From an uncultured Pelagibacteraceae bacterium (GTDB lineage: Bacteria > Pseudomonadota > Alphaproteobacteria > Pelagibacterales > Pelagibacteraceae): DNA of 64,000 nt. Of the stretch, positions 1 to 9,359 are shown piece by piece (the first letter of the stretch is position 1; each line of letters starts with the position of its first letter). The DNA is taken from NCBI GenBank assembly GCA_902579465.1, contig CACHGV010000001.1:124001-188000 (forward strand), in the 5' to 3' direction. The notes under the pieces are model-generated. The model worked only from the letters and a program-made list of their open reading frames with translations. It searched no databases and had not been told where the DNA came from. A program made the translations under genes and the position numbers.

Positions 1-297
1 AGCATCCATTTTTTAAGTTACATCAGGTACCTTTATTTTAACATTGGTAGAATAGCTTATTTACAGGCTAATGTATTGTCGGCTTATGTTTTTCTTGCAC
101 CTGCAATAGTGGCAGGAGCTGTTACGTTGGGTGTTATGCAACAAATTATTAGAGCTTTTGGACGTGTAGAAGGATCAATGCAATATATTCTTAAGGCATG
201 GCCCACGATTATAGAATTAGCGAGTGTTTATAAAAGATTGAGAGAATTTGAATATAAATTAGAAATTGAAGAAACTGAAAGAGAGATTAAAACGTAG
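1..297 (+). CDS. SbmA/BacA-family peptide transporter, C-terminal part (truncated by window start)
   Basis: Frame 1 is open from base 1; C-terminus ...GRVEGSMQYILKAWPTIIELASVYKRLREFE resembles the SbmA/BacA C-terminus. Confidence 0.8.
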   Translation, partial: SIHFLSYIRYLYFNIGRIAYLQANVLSAYVFLAPAIVAGAVTLGVMQQIIRAFGRVEGSMQYILKAWPTIIELASVYKRLREFEYKLEIEETEREIKT

Positions 298-300
298 TTA

Positions 301-1245
301 ATGAAATTACCGCAAGAACTATTAAATAATCTAATAGAAATAACCTCAAAATCAGCAATAGCCTGTTATCCTTACATTGGTAAAAATAAAAAAATATTAG
401 CAGATAAAGCTGCAACTGATGTAATGAGAAATCAATTAAATAAATTAGATATAAATGGTAAAGTTGTTATTGGTGAGGGTGAACTTGATGAAGCTCCAAT
501 GCTTTATATAGGTGAAATTCTTGGCAACGGTAAAGGACCCCAAATAGATATAGCTGTTGATCCTGTTGAGGGTACAAATTTTGTTGCAAAAAATCTACCT
601 GGTTCAATGTCAGTATTAGCAGTTGCAGAAAAAGGAAATTTACTAAATGCACCAGAAACATATATGAATAAAATTGTTACTGGTAATCATATTCCTAGGG
701 GATCTCTAGATATTGATTTTACAGTTAAAAAAAATATTAGTATTTACTCAGAAATTACAAAAAAAAAAAATTCAGAAATTACAGTATGCATTCTTCAAAG
801 ACCAAGACATAAAGAAATTATAAGTGAATTAAAAAAACTGAATGTAAATATAAAATTTATAACCGATGGCGATGTTTCAGGAGCATTACTTGTTTCAGAT
901 AAAAAATTTAATGTAGATATTTTTATGGGTATTGGTGGAGGTCCAGAGGGCGTAATAGCTGCTGCGGCTTTAGATACATTAAATTGCAATTTTCAAGGAA
1001 GATTCTTATTCAAAACGGCAAATGACAAAAGCAGAGCTAATGAAATGGGTATCAAAGATTTAAACAAAAAATACGAAATCAATGAAATAATAAAGGGTGA
1101 AAGTATTTTTTGTGCAACAGGCATTACATCTGGAGATTTAATGAATGGTGTAGCTAAGGAAAATGATAATTATATTACAGAGACAATTATCACTTATGAT
1201 AAATCTGAATTACAGCTAATAAAAAAAGTGGTTTCACTTACTTGA
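301..1245 (+). CDS. glpX: Class II fructose-1,6-bisphosphatase (GlpX)
   Basis: IGEGELDEAPMLYIGE, DPVEGTN, GIGGGPEGVIAAAAL motifs. Confidence 0.95.
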   Translation: MKLPQELLNNLIEITSKSAIACYPYIGKNKKILADKAATDVMRNQLNKLDINGKVVIGEGELDEAPMLYIGEILGNGKGPQIDIAVDPVEGTNFVAKNLPGSMSVLAVAEKGNLLNAPETYMNKIVTGNHIPRGSLDIDFTVKKNISIYSEITKKKNSEITVCILQRPRHKEIISELKKLNVNIKFITDGDVSGALLVSDKKFNVDIFMGIGGGPEGVIAAAALDTLNCNFQGRFLFKTANDKSRANEMGIKDLNKKYEINEIIKGESIFCATGITSGDLMNGVAKENDNYITETIITYDKSELQLIKKVVSLT

Positions 1246-1280
1246 TTATTTTAAAAAATTACAATAAAAGATCTTCCTCT

Positions 1281-1355
1281 GGTCCCTTCGTCTATCGGTT
1301 AGGACACATGGTTTTCATCCATGAAAGAGGGGTTCGATTCCCCTAGGGACCGCCA
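1281..1355 (+). tRNA. tRNA-Glu (anticodon TTC), CCA encoded
   Basis: ggtccct...agggacc acceptor stem, catgg-ttttcat-ccatg anticodon arm, ggggttcgattcccc T arm, GCCA end. Confidence 0.95.
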
Positions 1356-1359
1356 TAAT

Positions 1360-1809
1360 TTATTTTGTTTGTCTTCTGGCATTTAATTTACTTCTAAGAG
1401 TTGAAAGAAGGTCATAAATTCTGTTGTCATTTTTAAACTTTTTATTTGTCACTTTTTCAGCAAATTCTATATCATTCATATCTTCGAGATTTAAAAATTT
1501 TTTACTTGAAACTAATCCCATTGAATTAAATTCAAGCACTAAAATATTATTTTTTGAAATTTTTTTTTTACCTAATTTATAAATTGATTGGTTTGTTTTT
1601 TTTCTTTCAATATAAATCCAGATGTCATTGAAATTGCTCATAGATGATGGTGGACCAATTAATTTTTTTACATCATTTTTGTTAGTCTTATTTACTAAAA
1701 TTTTACTAGTTTTAGTTTCTAAAAATCTGAAACCATGGGAATTTGAAACTTTATTTACAGAACAATTAATTGTAAAAAAAAATAAAAAGAATAAATATAT
1801 ATATCTCAT
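1360..1809 (-). CDS. bamE: BamE/SmpA-OmlA family outer membrane assembly lipoprotein
   Basis: Lipobox-like FFTINC; TNKNDVKKLIGPPSS...WIYIERK pattern. Confidence 0.75.
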   Translation of the reverse strand: MRYIYLFFLFFFTINCSVNKVSNSHGFRFLETKTSKILVNKTNKNDVKKLIGPPSSMSNFNDIWIYIERKKTNQSIYKLGKKKISKNNILVLEFNSMGLVSSKKFLNLEDMNDIEFAEKVTNKKFKNDNRIYDLLSTLRSKLNARRQTK

Positions 1810-2283
1810 ATGAAAAATGAATATTTAAATATTTACAATAATTTAATCAAATTAACTAGAAATAAAAACTTATACTACGGTCTTAAAAATGATGACACAT
1901 TTTCTGACAGGCTTGTAATTTTATTGTTACATTTAGGTTTTTTTTTTAAAACATACAAAGGTTCTTTATCAAAAGAAGATGCGCAAAATCTATTCGATTT
2001 TATTATAAGACAAATTGAACTATCTATTAGAGAAATTGGATATGGTGATGTATCGGTAAATAAAAAAATGAAGGATTATGTAAATTTATTTTACTCAATC
2101 TTAGAAAAAATTGAAAATTGGGATATCTTTGATAGATCAAAAAAAACTAAGCTACTTGGAGATTTGATGAATATTAAAGAAAATAATGTTTTATTTATTG
2201 AATATTTTGATAGTTATAGTCATTATTTATTAAAAAACCCTTTAAAAAACTTTACAAAAGATATAATAGAATTTAAATTTTAA
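1810..2283 (+). CDS. Ubiquinol-cytochrome c chaperone-like protein
   Basis: [17 protein letters not shown]...[30 protein letters not shown] pattern. Confidence 0.8.
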   Translation: MKNEYLNIYNNLIKLTRNKNLYYGLKNDDTFSDRLVILLLHLGFFFKTYKGSLSKEDAQNLFDFIIRQIELSIREIGYGDVSVNKKMKDYVNLFYSILEKIENWDIFDRSKKTKLLGDLMNIKENNVLFIEYFDSYSHYLLKNPLKNFTKDIIEFKF

Positions 2284-2285
2284 AT

Positions 2286-2465
2286 ATGGCTGTACCAAAA
2301 CGTAAAACAACTAAGTCAAGAGCTGGTAAAAGGCGATCTCATATGAGAGTTTCCTCAAAAAATATTATTGAGGATAAGAAGTCTGGTGAATACAGATTGT
2401 CTCATCATCTAGATCTAAAAACTGGTTTTTATAAAGGAAGACAAGTTTTAGATACAAAAGAATAG
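2286..2465 (+). CDS. rpmF: 50S ribosomal protein L32 (59 aa, absent from the ORF track)
   Basis: Manual translation [59 protein letters not shown]; adjacent to plsX. Confidence 0.96.
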   Translation: MAVPKRKTTKSRAGKRRSHMRVSSKNIIEDKKSGEYRLSHHLDLKTGFYKGRQVLDTKE

Positions 2466-2470
2466 TTATT

Positions 2471-3478
2471 ATGACCAACCCAATAGTTATTGCTATTGAT
2501 GCGATGGGTGGTGATAACTCACCGACTAAAGTAATTGAAGGTATAAGCATACATTCAAAAAATTCTGTAAATGTAAATTATAAAATTTTTGGAAATGATG
2601 ATTTGATTAGTCCTCTCTTAAAAAATAACAATATACCAAAAAAAAGGTTTGACATAATTCATACTGATAAAGTTGTTGAAGGTGAAGATACAGCATTAAT
2701 AGCAGCTAAAAGAGGAAAAAAAACAAGTTTATGGTTAGCAGTAGAATCTTTAAAGAATGACGAAGCTCATGCAATGGTCTCAGCTGGCAATACTGGTGCA
2801 TTATTTTTAATATCAAAACTTAATTTAAAAATGATAGAAAATATTGATAAGCCAGCTCTATCAGCTTTATGGCCAAGCAGGATGGGAATGAATGTTGTGT
2901 TAGACTTAGGTGCTAATATAGAATGTAATTCAAAAAATTTAATTGATTTCTCAATAATGGGATCTGCCTTACATAAAGCGTTGTTTAATAATGAAAAACC
3001 ATGTGTCGCATTACTTAATATTGGATCAGAGGAATTAAAAGGAAATGCAATTATAAAAAGCACTTACCAAATCTTATCTGAAAAAAAATATGATCTATTT
3101 AATTTCAAGGGATATATTGAGGGAAATCAAATTATGGATGGAGATGTAAATGTAATTGTTGCTGATGGCTTTACAGGAAATATTGCTCTTAAAACAGCTG
3201 AAGGAACCTCAAATTTTATTATTAATGAGTTAAAACAAGCCTTAGGTAGCACAATTGTTGGAAAATTTTCATCTCTCATTAACTATAATAATCTTAAAAA
3301 ATTTAAAAATAAACTGGATCCAAGACTTTATAATGGAGCAATATTATTAGGACTAAATAAACCTGTTATAAAAAGCCATGGATCTACAGACTCAATTGGT
3401 TTTGCGAACTCATTAAAAGTTTGTGAACAAACCATTAAAGGAAAATTAATAGAACAAATTACAGCAAACATTAATTAA
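2471..3478 (+). CDS. plsX: Phosphate acyltransferase PlsX
   Basis: AIDAMGGDNSPTKVIEG, SAGNTGAL, VADGFTGNIALKTAEG. Confidence 0.96.
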   Translation: MTNPIVIAIDAMGGDNSPTKVIEGISIHSKNSVNVNYKIFGNDDLISPLLKNNNIPKKRFDIIHTDKVVEGEDTALIAAKRGKKTSLWLAVESLKNDEAHAMVSAGNTGALFLISKLNLKMIENIDKPALSALWPSRMGMNVVLDLGANIECNSKNLIDFSIMGSALHKALFNNEKPCVALLNIGSEELKGNAIIKSTYQILSEKKYDLFNFKGYIEGNQIMDGDVNVIVADGFTGNIALKTAEGTSNFIINELKQALGSTIVGKFSSLINYNNLKKFKNKLDPRLYNGAILLGLNKPVIKSHGSTDSIGFANSLKVCEQTIKGKLIEQITANIN

Positions 3479-3775
3479 GTGAGACGTATAAATTTAACAA
3501 AAAAAGATATTATAAATTCTATATATATGCAAATAGGATTTTCGAAAAAAATAAGTGAAACTTTACTTGAAGATATTTTTGAACTTATTTTAAAAAATAT
3601 CATCAAACATAAAAAAGTAAAAATTGCAAAATTTGGAACTTTTTTATTAAGAAAAAAAAATGAAAGAGCGGGAAGAAATCCAAAAACTAAAGAGCCAGCT
3701 ATTATTGCTAGTAGAAATGTTATCCTTTTTAAAGCATCTAAAGAATTTAAAAAATATATAAATAAAAATGATTAG
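3479..3775 (+). CDS. ihfA: Integration host factor alpha-like HU-family protein (GTG start)
   Basis: LTKKDIINSIY...KIAKFGTFLLRKKNERAGRNPKTKEP. Confidence 0.9.
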   Translation: MRRINLTKKDIINSIYMQIGFSKKISETLLEDIFELILKNIIKHKKVKIAKFGTFLLRKKNERAGRNPKTKEPAIIASRNVILFKASKEFKKYINKND

Positions 3776-4139
3776 CACTAAGGAAGAAAGTAAATACAAA
3801 ACTATTGGAGAAGTAGCTAGAATATTAAATCTTATTAATCAAAAAAATGGCTTACCTTCTACTCACACTATTCGTTTTTGGGAAAAAGAATTTAAGCAAA
3901 TTAAGCCAAAGATTTTTACAGGCAATAGAAGATATTATGACGAAAATTCAATTAATATTTTAAAAAAAATCAAATTCTTATTAAAAGACAAAGGAATGAC
4001 ATTAAGTGGTGTTAAAAAGGTTCTAAACTCTAATGATTCAGATATTGACGAATTATACAATACATCTATAAAACAAAAAAAAATAATAAAGTCTAAAATT
4101 TTAAAGATTAAAAAATTATTAAATAAATTTAAAGATTGA
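3768..4139 (+). CDS. MerR-family transcriptional regulator
   Basis: YKTIGEVARILN...THTIRFWEKEFKQIKP...RRYYDENSI. Confidence 0.9.
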   Translation: MISTKEESKYKTIGEVARILNLINQKNGLPSTHTIRFWEKEFKQIKPKIFTGNRRYYDENSINILKKIKFLLKDKGMTLSGVKKVLNSNDSDIDELYNTSIKQKKIIKSKILKIKKLLNKFKD

Positions 4140-4140
4140 T

Positions 4141-4332
4141 ATGGCAAAAAAAACTCATGTAAAAGTCAGGTTGGTTCCTGAAGAAAAACCAGATAGTCCT
4201 TTTTTTTATTATGTAAAAAAACCTGCTGGTGGAGAAAAAGCTAAAGTTAAATTAAAAGTTAAAAAATATAATCCAGCAACTAGGAAACATGAAATTTTTG
4301 TAGAAAAAAAATTACCACCTCATAGTAAATAA
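4141..4332 (+). CDS. rpmG: 50S ribosomal protein L33-like
   Basis: 63-aa basic protein MAKKTHVKVRLVPEEKPDSPFFYYVKKPAGGEKAKVKLKVKKYNPATRKHEIFVEKKLP. Confidence 0.75.
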   Translation: MAKKTHVKVRLVPEEKPDSPFFYYVKKPAGGEKAKVKLKVKKYNPATRKHEIFVEKKLPPHSK

Positions 4333-4333
4333 T

Positions 4334-4627
4334 TTATTTTTTTTTATTAAAATTTCTTTTCTCAAAATCAATATAAGCATAAATCATATTCTTCCAAATT
4401 TTGTTTGTGATTTTTGGATCAATTTTATGTTTAATTGATTTTTTTTTAATGTTTTTTAGTATTAGATAAATCCTTTTTTGATCAACAATTTGGTTTTTTT
4501 TTTCTTTAAGACCAAGTACTCTTTTCACTAGGTTTGTTCTTTTTTTGATTATTTTTATCAATGAATCGTCTAATTTATCTAATTCTTTTCTAATTTTATT
4601 TAGTTTTTCTTTTTTTAATGGCGACAT
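4334..4627 (-). CDS. Chorismate mutase (AroQ-type)
   Basis: LNKIRKELDKLDDSLIKIIKKRTNLVKRVLGLKE helix pattern. Confidence 0.8.
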   Translation of the reverse strand: MSPLKKEKLNKIRKELDKLDDSLIKIIKKRTNLVKRVLGLKEKKNQIVDQKRIYLILKNIKKKSIKHKIDPKITNKIWKNMIYAYIDFEKRNFNKKK

Positions 4628-4670
4628 TTATATAATTGGATTATTTAAAAATTATTATATTTATCCGCCT

Positions 4671-5702
4671 ATGTATAGTGAAAATCTAAAAGTTAATAAT
4701 CAAGTATCAATATGGCTTATAAGTATGTTTTGGATTATTTCAGGAATGATCGTAGTTGGTGGTTTAACAAGATTAACTGATTCTGGTTTGTCTATTACAC
4801 AATGGCAATTGTTCTCTGGTTTTTTACCTCCACTGAATAACTCTGAATGGATTATGTATTTTGACTTATATAAAGAGATACCTGAATTTAAATTACAAAA
4901 TTTTGATATGACCATGCAAGAATTTAAGGTTATTTTTTGGTGGGAGTGGGCTCATAGATTTATGGGAAGGTTAATAGGCATAGCTTTTCTAGTACCACTA
5001 ATATATTTTACTTTTAAAATTAAATTTAAAAAATTAATAAATCTTTATTTCATTTTTGCCTTAATATGTTTTCAAGGATTTATAGGGTGGTATATGGTCA
5101 GTAGTGGCTTAATTGATAGAGTTGATGTAAGTCATTTTAGGTTATCTGTGCATTTATTAGTTGCTTTTTTTATTTTATCATTAATATTTTGGAATTATTT
5201 AAAAATTAAAGTAAAAAGAAACTTTCATAATACTATCAATATACTATATCCGATTAGTTTTCTTTTCTTAGTATTTTTACAAATTTCGATTGGTGCATTT
5301 GTTTCTGGAATGGACGCAGGTAAAATTTATAATTCATGGCCGTTAATGGGAAACTCAATTTTTCCAAATGATAATAGTATAGGCAATTTATTTAAATTAT
5401 CTGTTTTTAGTGATCCTTCTTTGGTGCAATTTATTCATAGAAAATTAGCTTATTTAATAGGATTATTTTATCTGTATTTATTTTTTTATACTTATAAAAA
5501 TAAAAAAAGTGACCTGTATAGATCTGTTAATATTTTAGGTTTCTTTATTATTTTACAGATTGTTTTAGGAATATTCACTTTACTATATGGTGCACAGATA
5601 TTGATTGCATCTATGCACCAAATAAGTTCTATTTTTTTAGTTGCGTCTTGTATCTACTTTTTATTTATAAATACAAAATCTAACTTACAGCTTTCAAGCT
5701 AG
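4671..5702 (+). CDS. ctaA: Heme A synthase (COX15/CtaA); ATG at 4671 preferred over the track start
   Basis: GGLTRLTDSGLSITQW, WWEWAHRFMGRLIG, FIHRKLAY. Confidence 0.93.
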   Translation: MYSENLKVNNQVSIWLISMFWIISGMIVVGGLTRLTDSGLSITQWQLFSGFLPPLNNSEWIMYFDLYKEIPEFKLQNFDMTMQEFKVIFWWEWAHRFMGRLIGIAFLVPLIYFTFKIKFKKLINLYFIFALICFQGFIGWYMVSSGLIDRVDVSHFRLSVHLLVAFFILSLIFWNYLKIKVKRNFHNTINILYPISFLFLVFLQISIGAFVSGMDAGKIYNSWPLMGNSIFPNDNSIGNLFKLSVFSDPSLVQFIHRKLAYLIGLFYLYLFFYTYKNKKSDLYRSVNILGFFIILQIVLGIFTLLYGAQILIASMHQISSIFLVASCIYFLFINTKSNLQLSS

Positions 5703-7005
5703 GCTTTCCAGAAGCTCCTAAAGCTTGATCAAGGTCTGCTATAATATCATCTGGATGTTCTATACCAATAGACAACCTTACATACCCCGGCGTTACACCG
5801 GCAGCTAAAAGTTCCTCTTCTGTTAATTGACTATGTGTAGTAGTTGCAGGATGAATAGCCAAACTTCTTGCATCTCCAATATTTGCTACGTGGTAAAACA
5901 TTTTTAATGATTCTATAAATTTTTTACCTGCTTCAACACCTCCTTTAACCTCTATACCTACGAGCGCTCCATTACCACCCTTCATATATTTTTTAGATCT
6001 TTCACCTATCTCTCCTTTATGAAGAGTTGGGTATATAACTCTTTCTACATTCTTATGCTTTTGTAAAAATGCTACAGCTTTCTCTGCATTAGAGCAATGT
6101 TGTTGCATTCTTAATGGAACAGTTTCTAGACCTTGAATTATTCCCCAAGCATTATCGGGCGCTAAAGGAGCTCCTAAATCTCTTAATAAACAAACTCTAG
6201 CTCTTACAGCAAATGAAACATTTGCACCTGTTAACTGTGGTACGACTTCACCCCATTTTGCTCCACCGTAACTAGCATCTGGCTCGTTAAATAATGGTTG
6301 TCTTTTTGGATCTTTTGTCCAGTCAAAATTACCACCATCGACGAGAGCTCCACCAATAACTGTACCATGTCCTCCAATAAACTTAGTAAGTGAGTGAACT
6401 ACTACAGCTGCACCATGTTCTAAAGGTTTACAAATAATGGGCGCTGCAGTGTTGTCCATAATTAATGGAATATTATGCTTTCTTCCAATATCTGAAACTT
6501 CCTTAATTGGAAATACTCTTAAGTATGGATTAGGTAAAGTTTCTGCATAAAAACATCTTGTTTTTTCATCTATTAATTTTTCAAAATTACTTGGATCTGA
6601 TGGATCTGCATATCTACATTCAATACCTAACTTTTTAAGTGTGTGTGTGAATAGGTTAACAGTCCCACCATATAAATCAGTTGAACTAATAAAGTTATCA
6701 CCTGATTGGCATACATTCATTATAGCAAATGTTGATGCAGCTTGTCCTGAACCAACAGTTACTGCTGCAAGTCCACCTTCAAGTGCTGCAACTCTTTTTT
6801 CAAGTACGTCATTTGTTGGATTCATAATTCTTGTATATATGTTTCCAAATTCTTTTAGTGCAAATAAATTTGCAGCATGATCTGTATCATTAAATTGATA
6901 AGATGTTGTTCTGTATAGTGGAACTGCTACTGCTGTTGTAGCTGGATCACTTCTGTAATCGCCACCATGTAATGCAATTGTTTCTGGATGTTTGTTTTTA
7001 CTCAT
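5680..7005 (-). CDS. metY: O-acetylhomoserine sulfhydrylase-like PLP enzyme (MetY family), copy 1
   Basis: PLP lysine region VVHSLTKFIGGHGT; YTRIMNPTNDVLEKRVAALEGG. Confidence 0.92.
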   Translation of the reverse strand: MSKNKHPETIALHGGDYRSDPATTAVAVPLYRTTSYQFNDTDHAANLFALKEFGNIYTRIMNPTNDVLEKRVAALEGGLAAVTVGSGQAASTFAIMNVCQSGDNFISSTDLYGGTVNLFTHTLKKLGIECRYADPSDPSNFEKLIDEKTRCFYAETLPNPYLRVFPIKEVSDIGRKHNIPLIMDNTAAPIICKPLEHGAAVVVHSLTKFIGGHGTVIGGALVDGGNFDWTKDPKRQPLFNEPDASYGGAKWGEVVPQLTGANVSFAVRARVCLLRDLGAPLAPDNAWGIIQGLETVPLRMQQHCSNAEKAVAFLQKHKNVERVIYPTLHKGEIGERSKKYMKGGNGALVGIEVKGGVEAGKKFIESLKMFYHVANIGDARSLAIHPATTTHSQLTEEELLAAGVTPGYVRLSIGIEHPDDIIADLDQALGASGKPSLKAVS

Positions 7006-7066
7006 ATTTCCCCTTCTGTTTAAAAATGTATTTAACTAAAATGAAAAAATACAATCAAGCTTTAAT
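7006..7066 (-). promoter_or_regulatory. Candidate SAM-V-type riboswitch / pseudoknot leader of metY copy 1
   Basis: On the minus strand UGUAUUU (7047-7053) pairs with AAAUACA (7027-7033); the U-rich/UUUC loop (7043-7048) can pair with GGGAAA at the ribosome-binding region (7007-7012). Confidence 0.5.
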
Positions 7067-7885
7067 TTAACTTGATAATGGGGGATAATTTGTTGTTATA
7101 AATTTTTTAAGTACAGTTAATACTCTATCTGCCTCTTCTAATAACATCATGTGACCACAGTTATCAATTATATCGACTTGACTACCATCAATTAATGAAG
7201 CCAACTTCTTTCCCTCTTTAACAGGGCACATTTTATCATCTGTTGCCAAAATCGATAAAGTAGGACATTTAATTTTTTTTGCTGCATCAAAACCATTTTT
7301 GTAATTATCACAGGCTCTAAAGTCTACTCCTAAAGTATTCTGTATTGTTCTAGATTTTGCAAGCATTGTTCCTGTGTTGATATGGTAAAGACCAGGCACA
7401 GGATGACCACCAAAATGACCAGCTGGACCATGAGCCCAATCCATCATTAAATCTACTGCTTTTGGATCATTATTTTCAGCTAACGAAAGTAACTCCGGAT
7501 TCATCGGTATAGCACCAGCTCCACCCATTAGGCTTAATGTTTTTATTTTATCTGGGTATCTCGATGTACATTCTACTGTAACTAAACAACCTTGTGAATG
7601 TCCAACTAAAGAAGCTTCTTTATGTCCGACTGCATCTATCACATCCTTTATCCAATCAGCCATCTCTTCAATTGATTTAAGGCTTTCACCACTTGATAAA
7701 CCATGCCCTGGTAGATCAACTGCTAAAGCGTTATATCCATGAAAAGCAAAATATCTTGTCTGAAGTACCCATGTCATATGGGTTAGACCGCTACCATGAA
7801 CAAATATTATCAATGGTTTTTTTTTATCAAACGGTCTACCACCAGTAGAGGCAAAAACCTCGTTATTATTTACTTTAAATTTCAT
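7067..7885 (-). CDS. Alpha/beta hydrolase
   Basis: VHGSGLTHMTW, nucleophile elbow GHSQG, catalytic Asp (ATDDKMCP) and His (NCGHMM). Confidence 0.9.
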   Translation of the reverse strand: MKFKVNNNEVFASTGGRPFDKKKPLIIFVHGSGLTHMTWVLQTRYFAFHGYNALAVDLPGHGLSSGESLKSIEEMADWIKDVIDAVGHKEASLVGHSQGCLVTVECTSRYPDKIKTLSLMGGAGAIPMNPELLSLAENNDPKAVDLMMDWAHGPAGHFGGHPVPGLYHINTGTMLAKSRTIQNTLGVDFRACDNYKNGFDAAKKIKCPTLSILATDDKMCPVKEGKKLASLIDGSQVDIIDNCGHMMLLEEADRVLTVLKKFITTNYPPLSS

Positions 7886-9213
7886 TGATTTGATACAAGT
7901 CTTGGCTTTCTAGCTGCTCTGAAACCAATCTCGAAATCATTTTTTATATCATCAATGTCTTCAATACCTACTGATAATCTAATCATGTCGTGGGACAACC
8001 CGGCAAACTTCAAAGTTGCTTCATCCATTTGCGAATGGGTTCCAGATGCAGGATGAATAACCAAAGTCCTTGTATCGCCCACATTAGCCAAGTGTGATGC
8101 TAATTTTACGTTATTAATAAAAGCAACACCAGCATCTTTTCCACCTTTAATACCAAACGCAATCATTGAACCCCTTCCATTAGGCAGAAGTTTTTTTGCT
8201 AATTCGTGATCTGGATGATCTGGGACACTTGGATGTGATACCCAAGCAACACTTTCATGATTTGATAAATATTTAACCATTTCTTCAGCGTTAAAGCAAT
8301 GTTTTTTCATTCTTACTGATAAAGTTTCTATGCCTTGTAAAACATTCCATGCATTTTGAGGACTTAAACAAGGACCAAAATCTCTCATTCCTTCGGCTCT
8401 GGCTTTCATTGTAAAAGCTGTTGGGCCAAACTCCTCGGCAAATGATAGTCCATGATATCCTTCATAAGGTTTTGTCATTGTTGGAAATTTATCATTTTGC
8501 ATCCAATCGAATTTTCCACCTTCAACTAGTATTCCAGCCATTGAAGATCCATGTCCTGCCATCCATTTTGTTAGTGAATGAATTACTATATCAGCGCCAT
8601 GCTCAAACGGTTTACATAAATAAGGAGTTTGATAGGTTGCATCAACCATCAATGGAATTCCAGCATCATGCGCAATTTTTGCAATTTCTGGCATGTTCAT
8701 TATTTCGTTACCTGGATTTCCAACGAGTTCTCCAAAAATACCTTTTGTATTTTTTTGAATTGCTTTTTTAAATCCTTCAGTATCTCTTGGTTTAACAAAT
8801 GTACATTTAATTCCAAATTTAGGTAAGGTTAATCTAAATAGGTTTACAGTGCCTCCATATAGTTGAGATGATACAACTAAATGGTCACCTGCTTCACATA
8901 ATGTCATTACTGTCAAAAATATTGCACTCATTCCTGAAGATGTAGCTAATGCTGCCGTACCACCTTCAAGTGAAGCAACTCTCTCCTCTAATACACCAAC
9001 GGTCGGGTTTGAAATTCTACTATAAATATGTCCACCTCTTTCTAAATTAAAAAGAGCAGCTGCATGATCAACATCATCAAAAAGGTATGATGTAGTTTGA
9101 TAAATTGGCACTTGTCTTGAACCAGCATTTTTGTGTGGTTGATATCCGGCATGTAAACTAAGGGTATCAAATTTATACGTATTTGGTTTTAATTCTTTTT
9201 TTTTATCACTCAT
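7882..9213 (-). CDS. O-acetylhomoserine sulfhydrylase-like PLP enzyme (MetY family), copy 2
   Basis: IVIHSLTKWMAGHGSS; YSRISNPTVGVLEERVASLEGG. Confidence 0.92.
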   Translation of the reverse strand: MSDKKKELKPNTYKFDTLSLHAGYQPHKNAGSRQVPIYQTTSYLFDDVDHAAALFNLERGGHIYSRISNPTVGVLEERVASLEGGTAALATSSGMSAIFLTVMTLCEAGDHLVVSSQLYGGTVNLFRLTLPKFGIKCTFVKPRDTEGFKKAIQKNTKGIFGELVGNPGNEIMNMPEIAKIAHDAGIPLMVDATYQTPYLCKPFEHGADIVIHSLTKWMAGHGSSMAGILVEGGKFDWMQNDKFPTMTKPYEGYHGLSFAEEFGPTAFTMKARAEGMRDFGPCLSPQNAWNVLQGIETLSVRMKKHCFNAEEMVKYLSNHESVAWVSHPSVPDHPDHELAKKLLPNGRGSMIAFGIKGGKDAGVAFINNVKLASHLANVGDTRTLVIHPASGTHSQMDEATLKFAGLSHDMIRLSVGIEDIDDIKNDFEIGFRAARKPRLVSNQ

Positions 9214-9320
9214 TAGGCTCCTTTAATTTATAATTTTGTGAGTTCGTTTTTATAATGTTATTATTACTAATAAATGGTCATAATTCAATCAACCATTCAG
9301 TCCAACCAAAATATAATAAT

Positions 9321-9349
9321 TTGACAATATATGTAATTAAAAGTATTAA
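9321..9349 (+). promoter_or_regulatory. Sigma70-type promoter for rplM
   Basis: TTGACA (9321-9326), 17-nt spacer, TATTAA (9344-9349). Confidence 0.65.
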
Positions 9350-9359
9350 TCCCGCATTC

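Noticed and set aside
467-661. Minus-strand ORF within glpX, and similar shadow ORFs (e.g. 795-989, 2767-3063, 8421-8771, 42100-42381, 57884-58171, 62186-62620)
   Set aside because: Antisense to strongly supported genes, with no protein family features
9214-9300. SAM riboswitch upstream of metY copy 2
   Set aside because: No helix plus RBS-pairing loop comparable to the 7006-7066 leader could be found
9255-9359. N-terminal extension of L13 in the ORF track
   Set aside because: The promoter lies inside it, and L13 homology starts after ATG 9360
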